A stretch of DNA of 13,524 nt from assembly GCA_003990745.1 (NCBI GenBank), contig RBNI01004750.1, positions 1 to 13,524 of the forward strand. Direction: 5' to 3'. The stretch is from Jimgerdemannia flammicorona. Taxonomy: Eukaryota; Mucoromycota; Endogonomycetes; Endogonales; Endogonaceae. This document shows, one piece after another, positions 1 through 8,139 of the stretch; positions within the stretch are counted from its first letter, which is position 1, and the number at the start of each line of letters is the position of its first letter. Below the pieces are notes generated by a model. That model made no database searches. It was not told where the DNA came from and saw only the letters and a program-made list of their open reading frames with translations. Position numbers and translations under genes: made by a program.

Positions 1-2635
1 TGAAATCTGTGGCGAGGATATCCTCGAATTCATAGAGTATCTTCTTGAGTTCTTTCTTGAGTGGAAACTCATTCCCAATAGTGTAGCTGTGCTTGGTTGT
101 GGTTTCCTCCTTCTTGTGATCTAATTCAGTGATTTTGGTGCTGGCAAATACTCCTCTTCCTGTGGATCTGAATTCTTTCCTTCCTCTCTCTGTTTTCTGC
201 AACTTCTTGACTTCCATGATCTTTGGTTGTAGAACTGAGAAGATCAGCATCTGTGCCAGCCGATCCTTCTTCTTAACTGGGAATGGAATGGTAGGATTGT
301 GATTCCTAGCGATGAGTAGTATTTCCCCAATATAGTCCGAATCGATGACTCCTCCTTCAATAGTGATTTTGCTTTTTGCTAGGCTGCTTCTTGTCTTGAG
401 AATTCCAACGTGGTCCTTTGGAATGGTCATCTCTAGTCCAGTTGCAAGTAGGGTAGTTGTCTGGGGCTCCGGTATGGTTTTCTCTACTGTGGCGATATCC
501 ATTTCAGCTGCATTTTCTGACTTGTATTCTGGTAGAACTGCATCAGGATGGATTTTCCGAATCTTGACCTTGATCTCTTCTTCATCGTCACTGTCTTCTA
601 GGAGGGCTGGTGGTTTGTCATCTTCCTCCTCTTCCTTTTTTCTTCTGGCCTGTTCTTTGAGAACCTTCTGTTTCCTTTCATAGTGGATCTTCTTAATTCC
701 ACTGGTGCATTGGTAGCAATCATTGACATGCTCTATGCAGTACATCTTGATTCCATGGGGGCAGACTCCTTGTGGCGCATATCCTTCTACAATCTTCTTG
801 CACCATTCCTCTTCACTCATCCATCTGACTTTCTTTTTCTTTTTCTGCATGGTTACTATGTAGGCTTCCTCTTGCTCACCTTCTTCTTCCTCCATCTCAG
901 GGAGCACTCCTTTGTTAACATTGATAGGGATTCGCAACTTTTGTCCTCAGTAGACAATCTGCATCTTCTGTACATTCAGATTGATTATTGCTCTGGCTTT
1001 GTGAAGCCACTGGTTGCCGATGAGGATGTCATAGTTGGTTGCATTGGTTACAATCACATCAACCAGGATGGTTGCTCCTCTGAACTTGATGGGAACATCT
1101 CAGATCTTTCCCAGAGGGGTGGCTCTTGTGCCATCTGCTGTGACGAATACCAGCTTGGTTGCTTCTTCGATCTCCCATCCTAAGCGGTCTACTGCCTTCT
1201 TGCTGAGGAGACATCCTCCTGCTCCTGTATCTATGATGGCTTCAAAGATTCTATCTTCGATTTGGCAGGTTGCATAGGCAGAAGTCTTGCAGTTGTCTTC
1301 ACTTTCCTCTCTGGAGTCTTCTTGAACATTATTGGCCTCGGTTATCTTCCAATCTTGCTCCTTGGTGGTTTCTGCAAGTCCAAATCTCATTTGCTGCCTG
1401 AATGTGGAGATTTCTGCCAGCTGGCTGAAGGTTGCATTGACTTTTTGTTGGCTGAGATCCTTGAAGATATCATACTTGAAAGTCTTGGTCTTGTGAAGCT
1501 TCTTCTCCTTTTCTCCTTCACTTGTTGGAGTGGTTCCTCGGATGATATCTTGGACTGCTTGCTCAAGCTCTATGTCTTGATCCATTTCTTCAGCTTGGCT
1601 TCCTGTGGTTGTTTCCATCTGCTTTTCCACTGGGTTCTTCTTGGGTCTTCCTGGCAGTCTCTTGTAGGGTTCCTTGCAAACATCCTTCTTGGTGGTCTGA
1701 GCAGGATAGGCCTCCCATTCCTCATCTGAATCTCCGATCTCCTCGAAGGTAATGATGTTGGCTTGCTCCTTATTTCTAGTAGTAGCATTGCTTGGCTGGG
1801 CCTTGCACTTGGTTTCACTCATACATTCATATGAGTAGTGGCCTTCTTCTCCATAGCTGTAGCAGGTACCTTTCTTCTTATCTGAGGTGGTGGCAAACTT
1901 CTGAATTGGGCAGCAATCTCTTCCTCTGATTTCTTTTACCACATCTCCTAGGTGATCAGTCATTTCGGCAAACTGCTTGGCAAGTTCTTCCATAGGTTTT
2001 CTGTTTCTCTGTTATTCTGTAGCTCTTGGCTGAGGTGTGTTTCGATTGATCATAGTGGTAGAGATCACACTAGTTGGCTTGGGTGCTTTGATTCTAACGC
2101 CAGTAACTCTTTCCATTGTGTGGTCTTGTGGATATCTGGCTATCCAATATCACTGAGCATAGGTGACCTTTTGTGCCAGATCCAGGACTACTGGTGATGA
2201 GCAGATGGCCAAGGCTATCTCTGGGTGAACTCCTTTTATGAAGGTTACTTCAGCTACTTGGTCTTGGATAGCATCAGCATAATCCATGAGGATTATCTGA
2301 TATCAGATTCTTGTGAAGAATGTATTTGGGTCCTCACTCATTCCTTGACATGTTGTATTGAGCTGGTCCTTCAGAGCTTCCTTGATCTCATCTATATAAT
2401 AGGTATTCTAGAGCCAGGTCTTCTGTGCATTCAGTATAGTATCGGCATCATTTCCTGCATGGGTTGCGGCTGTGAATGCTGCTCTTGCAGGTCCTCATAG
2501 GCTGTAGGGCATGAGGGCTACTTGCTGTGCTGCAGTTAAGGTCCTAACAGCAGCATACTGCTCAAAATCATCTATGAAGGTGACGATTGATTCATCTGAA
2601 GTATATCTATAGAATACCGGTGGTCTCATATCCAT
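1..2635 (-). pseudogene. gag-pol of gypsy copy A (Gag, protease, Cys/His module, dUTPase), broken and partial
   Basis: The frame starts at the ATG at 2635-2633, in good context (AAAATGG), about 100 nt inside the LTR. Gag runs to about 1300 and carries a knuckle at 1864-1823 whose second Cys is Tyr. The protease DTGAGG motif starts at 1231. The Cys/His module lies at about 775-715, and dUTPase from about 560 to 150. In-frame stops lie at 2497-2495, 2410-2408, 2305-2303, 2152-2150, 2014-2012, 1102-1100 and 949-947. From 946 to the window edge the frame is open. Most stops match CGA, CAA or CAG codons in copy B, so they are C-to-T changes. The dUTPase is also damaged by missense changes: Gly to Glu in motif 1 (near 510) and Gly to Glu and Gly to Arg in motif 5 (near 165-155), where copy B keeps Gly. 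No frameshift is seen. It cannot make a full polyprotein. Confidence 0.9.
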
Positions 2636-2720
2636 TTTGTCTGATTGTGTTGTGTGAGTTCTTGTGGTAGCAGTTGTTCATTGTTCAGCTTGAAAGTGAG
2701 GGATTCATCTTGAATCACCA

Positions 2721-2734
2721 GCCAATGGGCACCA
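2721..2734 (-). other. Primer-binding site of copy A
   Basis: Read on the minus strand, TGGTGCCCATTGGC lies three bases inside the LTR end (2738). A TGG directly next to the 5' LTR is the usual start of a site complementary to a tRNA 3' CCA end. It matches the copy B site except for one C/T transition. I cannot assign the primer tRNA from memory. Confidence 0.6.
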
Positions 2735-2737
2735 AGT

Positions 2738-3014
2738 TGTAACATAGCAGATGCTTAACCTTGTAAGTATGTCGGATTTCTGTATCTTGAATTCTTGATC
2801 TTCTTTGACTCCGCAGAGTCCTCGGTATGTAGGGGTGGGTGAGTTCGAAGTGTATCTGCCCGCAGGCTTACTAGTTCCTTTGCTTTCTCTTTGCTTTGAA
2901 CTATTTCGATCTGAGGTTTATTCACTCTAGGATACTGGGTTATTTATACAGGTTTTGCTAGCTATGTGATGGCTAAGTTATGCAGCTAAGTTTATGAGTC
3001 ATTTAGTAAGTGTC
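2738..3014 (-). repeat. Partial 5' LTR of copy A (R/U5 and inner U3)
   Basis: Reverse complement of the inner 277 bases of the 473-bp LTR, including the TATAAATAA and AATAAA signals. It ends inside the U3 repeat at a TGTC motif, where the sequence switches to an LTR in the opposite orientation. The outer U3, including the TGTGATGG terminus, is absent. Confidence 0.9.
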
Positions 3015-3361
3015 AAAATATCTTGACACTTGCGAAATTGATGACCCGATATAGTATAGCATTTAGACAATGTCAAAAAGTCTCGATACTTACTAAATGA
3101 CTCATAAACTTAGCCGCATAACTTAGCCTTCACATAGCTAGCAAAACCTGTATAAATAACCCAGTATCCTAGAGTGAATAAACCTCAGATCAAAATAGTT
3201 CAAAGCAAAGAGAAAGCAAAGGAACTAGTAAGCCTGCAGGCAGATATACTTCAAACTCACCCACCCCTGCATACTGAGGACTCTACAGAGTCAAAGAAGA
3301 TCAAGAATTCAAGATACAGAAATCTGACATACTTACCAAATTAAGTGTCTGCTATGTTACA
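3011..3361 (+). repeat. Partial plus-strand gypsy LTR (inner U3 to U5 end)
   Basis: It matches the 5' LTR of copy B from its internal palindrome (near 4285) to the end at 4636, finishing in TTACA at 3357-3361. It is followed by ATAT and then by the copia relic. No gag sequence follows, so it is either a remnant solo LTR or the 3' LTR of an element whose body has been lost. It keeps a TATAAATAA and an AATAAA. Confidence 0.88.
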
Positions 3362-3364
3362 ATA

Positions 3365-4163
3365 TGTATATAGTTTACTATAAAATTATTTCTTTAGTAT
3401 ATTGGTGGAATATAGATCTTGGAAGGGTTTTGGTGAGTGAATCTGCTATCAAATACTCTAAGGAGATGTATTCCAAGCATATAGTCTCATTATTTATACA
3501 CTCTCTTATATAATAGTACTACATACATATCAATATGCTTAATTCTAGAGTGATATATATATAGAGTTCTTTACTATAGTAATTATAAATTAGTTTTTTT
3601 GATGGATAAGTATTGGATTTTATTCTTGATCAAAGCCTAACTCTATTAGTAATTGGTATAGCCAAATAGCTTCCTTTATTACTATAGATAATACTTATTA
3701 CTCTGTTTGTATAAATAATATTACTACTGAATTCTGCTTATATATTTACTATAAAATAACTCTTTTGTCATTTAACTAAAAAGAGTATCCAGTTGTAGAT
3801 TAGCAATCATCTAAGTCTCTAGCCCAATTAGTATCACATATGTATCTAGAAAGGTATATATCATTCTTGTCATTATTTTTATTACTATTACTTTTGCTCA
3901 ATTTACTAAGAATAAGTATATAGTATACTGTTCCTTTAATATATCTGAAAAATCTCTTAATAGAACTCTAATATAAATTGTTATAGTATGATGAGTACTG
4001 TACTATTTTATTTATAGTATATAAAATATCAGATCTCATTCTTAGTATGAGATATATGAGGGAACTAACTACTTATCAATAGAGAATATTATTGTCATTA
4101 TTATTTGCCTTGAGTCTCTTTAACTTTACAGATATCTCTATAAGAGTATTGATAGACTTATAT
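3365..4163 (-). pseudogene. Ty1/copia pol relic: end of reverse transcriptase and RNase H
   Basis: Minus-strand translation from 4159 downwards gives the copia RT/RNase H landmarks in order. First comes a KSINTL block (KPVSTP-like), then VVSSLIYL (VGSLMYL-like), SDILYTI (PDI.YA-like) and RYIKGT (RYLKGT). Next are DTNWARDLDD followed by STTGYSF (DADWAGD, STSGY), KEAIWLYQLLIELGF, HSRIKHIDM (H.RTKHIDI) and IADSLTKTLP (ADILTKPLP). Many TAA, TAG and TGA stops interrupt it, often where the family has Gln or Trp. The frame holds from 4159 to about 3530 and then shifts near 3515-3530. The 3' end of pol is at the 3365 side. The relic stops exactly at the 5' LTR of copy B. It is older than, or much more decayed than, the gypsy copies and is very AT-rich. 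Confidence 0.85.
4160..4163. other. Possible target-site duplication of copy B (ATAT), left
   Basis: ATAT directly before the LTR start TGTGATGG is matched by ATAT directly after the 3' LTR (10886-10889). Both flanks are alternating AT sequence, so this match could be chance. A 5-bp TATAT reading is also possible if the LTR is taken to end in CAA. Confidence 0.4.
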
Positions 4164-4274
4164 TGTGATGGTCAATCCAAATTAGTAATATGAATCAGGG
4201 GAATTAGACATTTGATCGCGGTACCTGAATCCGATTCCCAGTATAGTATAGCCTTATAGTTAGCCAAGTCTCCG

Positions 4275-4373
4275 ATTTAGACAATGTCGAAATATTTCGA
4301 CACTTGTGAAATTGATGACCCGATATAGTATAGTATTTAGACAATGTCAAAAAAGTCTCGACACTTACTAAAT
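4275..4373 (+). repeat. Direct repeat and palindrome in LTR U3
   Basis: Two related units, 4275-4312 and 4335-4373, begin 60 bp apart. Each starts ATTTAGACAATGTC and continues to CGACACTT and a final AAAT. The first unit contains a perfect 18-bp palindrome, TGTCGAAATATTTCGACA (4285-4302). The second has an imperfect version. The location upstream of the TATA box would suit an enhancer or protein-binding site, but this is inference. Confidence 0.6.
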
Positions 4374-4423
4374 AACTCATAAACTTAGCCACATAACTTA
4401 GCCATCACATAGCTAGCAAAACC

Positions 4424-4457
4424 TATATAAATAATCCAGTATCCTAGAGTGAATAAA
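4424..4457 (+). promoter_or_regulatory. LTR TATA box and polyadenylation signal
   Basis: TATATAAATA at 4424-4433 is followed at 4452-4457 by AATAAA. The same pair occurs in the 3' LTR as TATAAATAA at 10675-10683 and AATAAA at 10701-10706. Transcription would start just downstream, with the AATAAA serving for 3' end formation in the 3' LTR. Start and cleavage sites are not visible from sequence alone. Confidence 0.6.
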
Positions 4458-4639
4458 CCTCAGATTGAAATAGTTCAAAGCAAAGAGAAAGCAAAGGAAC
4501 TAGTAAGCCTGTGGGCAGATACACTTCGAACTCACCCACTCCTGCATACCAAGGACTCCGTGAAGTCAAAGAAGATCAAGAATTCAAGATACAGAAATCC
4601 GATGTACTTACAAGGTTAAGTGTCCGCTACATTACAACT

Positions 4640-4653
4640 TGGTGTCCATTGGC
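4640..4653 (+). other. Primer-binding site of copy B
   Basis: TGGTGTCCATTGGC begins three bases after the LTR. Copy A reads TGGTGCCC at the same place, so the T at 4645 is probably a C-to-T change. The primer tRNA is not identified. Confidence 0.6.
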
Positions 4654-6099
4654 TAGTGATTCAAGATGAATCCCTCACTTTCAAGCTGAACAATGAACAA
4701 CTGCTACCACAAGAACTCACACAACACAATCAGACAAAATGGACATAAGACCACCTGTATTTTACGGATATACTTCGGACAAATAAATCGTTATCTTCAT
4801 AGATGATTTCGAGCAGTATGCTGCTGTTAGGACCTTAACTGTAGGACAGCAAGTAGCCCTTATGCCCTACAGCCTATGAGGACCCACAAGAGCAGTATTT
4901 ACAGCTGCAACCTATGCAGAAAATGATGCCGATGCTATACTGAATGCACAGAAGACCTGGCTCCAGAATACTTATTACACAGATGAGATTAAGCAAGCCC
5001 TGAAGGACCAGCTCAATACAACATATCAAGGAATGAGTGAGGATCCAAACACATTCTTCACAAGAATCTGATATCAGATAATCCTTGCAGATTATGCTGA
5101 TGCCATCCGAGACCAAGTAGCAGAAGCAACCTTTATGAAAGGAGTTCACCCAGAGATAGCCTTGGCCATCCGCTCATCACCAGTAGTCCTGGATCTGGTA
5201 CAAAAGGTCACCTATGCTCAGCGATATTGGATAGCCAGATATCCACAAGACCACACAATGGAAAGAGTTACTGGCATTAGAATCAAAGCACCCAAGCCAA
5301 CTAGTGTGATCCCTACCACTATGATCAATCGAAACACACCTCAGCCAAGAGCTACAGAACAACAGAGAAACAGCAATCCTATGGAAGAACTTGCCAAACA
5401 GTTCACCGAAATGACCACTCACCTAGGAGATGTGGTAAAAGAAATCAGAGGAAGAGATCGCTACCCAATTCAGAAGTTTGCCACCACCTCAGATAAGAAG
5501 AAAGGTACCTACTACAGCTGCAGAGAAGAAGACCACTACTCATATGAATGTATAAGTGAAACCAAGCACAAGGCCCAGCCAAGTAATGCTACTACTAGAA
5601 ATAAGGAGCAAGCCAACATCATCACCTTTGAGGAAATTGGAGATTCAGATGAGAAATGGGAGGCCTATCTTGCTCAGACCACCAAGAAGGATGTTCACAA
5701 GGAACCCTACAAGAGACTGCCAGGAAGATCCAAGAAGAACTCAGTGGAAAAGCAGATGGAAACAACCACAGAAAGCCAAGCTGAAGAAATGGATCAAGAC
5801 ATAGAGCTTGAGCAAGCAGTCCAAGATATCATCTGAGGAACCACTCCAGCAAGTGAAGGAGAAAAGGAGAAGAAGCTTCACAAGACCAAGACTTTCAAGT
5901 ATGATATCTTCAAGGATCTCAGCCAACAAAAAGTCAATGCAACCTTTGGCCAGCTGGCAGAAATCCCCACATTCAGACAGCAAATGAGATTTGGACTGGC
6001 AGAAACCACTAAGGAGCAAGGTTGGAAGATAACCGAGACCAATAATGTTCAAGAAGACTCTGGAGAGGAAAGTGAAGACAACCACAAGACTTCTGCCTA

Positions 6100-6480
6100 T
6101 GCAACCTGCCAAATTGAAGATAGAATCTTTGAAGCCATTATAGACACAGGAGCAGGAGGATGTCTCCTCAGCAAGAAGGCAGTAGACTGCTTAGGATGAG
6201 AGATCAAAGAAGCAACCAAGCTGGTATTCGTCACAGCAGATGGCACAAGAGCCACCCCTCTAGGAAAGATCCAAGATGTTCTCATCAAGTTCAGAGGAGC
6301 AACCATCCCAGTTGATGTGATTGTAACCAATGCAACCAACTATGACATCCTCATCAGTAACCAGTGACTTCACAAAGCCAGAGCAATAATCGATCTGAAT
6401 GCACAGAAGATGCAGATTGTCTACCGAGGACAAAAGATGCGAATCCCTATCAATGTTAACAAAGGAGTGCTCCCCGAGAT
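6100..6480 (+). other. Retropepsin-type aspartic protease domain (broken)
   Basis: The active-site motif IIDTGAGG has its Asp at 6143-6145. It is followed by a hydrophobic segment and, downstream, by VFVTADG and the block NYDILIS (near 6340), which matches the conserved C-terminal part of gypsy proteases. Stops at 6197 and 6365 interrupt it; copy A has Trp (TGG) at both. In the live element this protease would cut the Gag-Pol polyprotein. Confidence 0.85.
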
Positions 6481-6607
6481 GGAGGAAGAAGAAGGTGAGC
6501 AAGAGGAAGCCTACATGGTAACCATGCAGAAAAAGAAGAAAGTCAGATAGATGAGTGAGGAGGAATGGTATAAGAAGATTGCAGAAGGATATGTGCTGCA
6601 AGGAGTC

Positions 6608-6664
6608 TGCCCCCACGGAATCAAGATGTACTGTATAGAGCATGTCAATGATTGCTACCAATGC
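6608..6664 (+). other. Cys/His-rich module between protease and dUTPase
   Basis: A stretch of 19 codons reads C-P-H-G-x4-C-x2-H-x3-C-x2-C, containing CPHG, YC, EH, DC and QC. It is followed by a basic then strongly acidic linker (runs of K/R, then E and D, about 6690-6800). Copy A keeps every Cys and His at about 775-715 despite damage elsewhere. The spacing suggests zinc binding, separate from the Gag knuckle. I do not recognise it as a named domain. Confidence 0.6.
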
Positions 6665-6814
6665 ACTAGAACAATCAAGAAGATCCACTATGAAAGAAAA
6701 CAGAAGGTTCTTGAAGAACAGGCCAGAAGAAAAAAAGAAGAGGAGGAAGATGACGAACCACCAGCCCTCCTAGAAGACAGTGATGATGAAGAAGAGATCA
6801 AGGTCAAGATTCGG

Positions 6815-7215
6815 AAAATCCATCCTGATGCAGTTCTACCAGAATATAAGTCAGAAAATGCAGCTGGAATGGATATTGCCACAGTAGAGGAAACTGTACT
6901 GGAGCCCCAGACAACCACCCTACTCGCAACTGGACTGGAGATGACCATTCCAAAGGACCACGTTGGAATTCTCAAAACAAGAAGCAGCCTGATAAAAAGC
7001 AAAATCACTATTGAAGGAGGAGTCATTGATTCGGACTACATTGGGGAAATACTACTCATTGCTAGGAATCACAATCCTACCATTCCATTCCTGGTCAAGA
7101 AGAAGGATCGGCTGGCACAGATGCTGATCTTCCCAGTTCTACAACCAAAGATCATGGAAGTCAAGAAGTTGCAGAAAACAGAGAGAGGAAGGAAGGGATT
7201 CGGATCTACAGGAAG
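6815..7215 (+). other. dUTPase domain inside pol, all five motifs present
   Basis: A dUTPase of the trimeric family hydrolyses dUTP to dUMP and pyrophosphate. The motifs appear in order: AAGMDIA (6860-6880), TRSSL (near 6978), GGVIDSDYIGE (7016-7048), KKDRLAQMLIF (near 7102) and GRKGFGSTG (near 7187-7213). Motif 3 keeps the Asp and Tyr that hold the uracil and activate water in known family members. No stop interrupts it in this copy, whereas copy A has lost Gly residues in motifs 1 and 5. It sits between protease and RT. Its likely role is to limit uracil in the element's cDNA. Whether it is active is untested. Confidence 0.9.
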
Positions 7216-7439
7216 AGGAGTATTCACCAGCACCAAAATTACCAAATTAGATCACAAGAAGGAGGAAACCACAACCAAGCACAGCTACACTATTGGGAAT
7301 GAGTTTCCACTCAAGAAAGAACTCAAGAAGATACTCTATGAATTCAAGGATGTCCTTGCCACAGATTTCAAGGATATCAAAGGAAAGACCCCACACTACT
7401 ACCATGATGTGGATACAGGAGACACCGAACCAATCTATC

Positions 7440-8030
7440 AGAAAGCAAGACCCATCCCGCCAGCCTACTGTGAATGGCTCAGAGAAGAAATCAAGCAGAT
7501 GGAAGAAGCCAGTATCATCAAAGAAGCCAGTAGTCCTTGGGCTTCACCAGTCATACTAGCCCTGAAGAAAGGAAGTAAGCCAGGAGAATTTGCACCAAGA
7601 CTCTGTACCGATTATAGAAAGCTCAACTCGATTACCAAGAAGGATCACTAACTACTACCCCTTATCAGCAATATTCTCATAACTCTGGGAGACGAAGTAC
7701 AGTACTACAGCACCTTGGACTTATACTCAGGATTCTATCAAATTGGCCTCACAGAAGCAGCAAGTGAGAAATCAGCTTTCATCACCCCAGACGGAACCTA
7801 TGTCTACCTGCAAATGCCATTCGGAATGTGCAATGTACCAGCAAGCTTCCAGCGAATGATGAACAAAATCTTCCACTATGATATGGGGAAATGGATGATG
7901 GTTTACGTGGATGATGTAATCATCTACAGCAAGACAGCCAAAGAACACCTGCAGCACATCCAGCAGATGATGGAAAGGTTGAGGAAGCATAGTCTTTACA
8001 TCAAACCAAAGAAATGCAAGTTTGCGGAAA
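7440..8030 (+). other. Reverse transcriptase domain (broken)
   Basis: Ty3/gypsy RT landmarks appear in order: SSPWASPVILALKKG, RLCTDYRKLN, TLDLYSGFYQI, AFITPDGTYVYLQMPFG, PASFQRMMN and the catalytic YVDD at 7904-7915. The thumb side includes LGHVINRDG. Stops at 7649 (after KKDH) and 8096 interrupt the region. In a live element it would copy RNA to cDNA in the particle. Confidence 0.95.
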
Positions 8031-8139
8031 TTGAGATCTCTTACCTTGGACATGTCATTAACCGAGATGGAACACACATGGACCCCCTCAAGATATAGGC
8101 AGTAGCAGCATATCCAAGACCCACTATAGTCACTGAAGC

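Larger units (their letters stand above)
1..3014 (-). mobile_element. Ty3/gypsy LTR retrotransposon copy A, 5' part, truncated
   Basis: This is the 5' portion of a gypsy element read on the minus strand: partial 5' LTR, primer-binding site, gag, protease, dUTPase and the linker towards reverse transcriptase, then the window edge. Base 1 aligns with base 7370 of copy B, and the LTR end at 2738 aligns with 4636. The two copies are colinear over about 2.7 kb; the only net length difference I found is one extra lysine codon in copy A, near 838-848. The outer part of its 5' LTR is missing, replaced at about 3011-3014 by an LTR of opposite orientation. RT, RNase H, integrase and the 3' LTR would lie beyond the window. 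Confidence 0.93.
2738..3361. repeat. LTR palindrome: two partial LTRs joined head to head
   Basis: Bases 2738-3014 (minus-oriented LTR) and 3085-3361 (plus-oriented LTR) form an inverted repeat with 277-bp arms. The arms pair with no net gap (paired positions sum to 6099 at both ends) around a 70-bp spacer. The spacer is itself plus-LTR sequence. The fusion point falls at a TGTC shared by both orientations within the U3 repeat. Arm differences that I checked look like C/T or G/A changes. Confidence 0.9.
4164..4636 (+). repeat. 5' LTR of copy B
   Basis: It starts TGTGATGGTC and ends TTACA. It is the same length as the 3' LTR and differs from it at about 28 positions (roughly 6%) by hand alignment. 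All differences are transitions and there is no gap. Many sit at CG versus TG or CA. Confidence 0.95.

Noticed and set aside
683..1729. Plus-strand open frames at 683-1183, 1035-1277 and 1262-1729
   Set aside because: They are antisense to the copy A protease/Gag region, which has clear motifs on the minus strand. Their Leu/Ser-rich, membrane-like composition is the usual shadow of Lys/Glu-rich coding sequence.
5741..7026. Minus-strand open frames opposite copy B (5741-6112, 6097-6339, 6260-6688, 6688-7026)
   Set aside because: They are the same antisense shadows as in copy A and carry no motif of their own.
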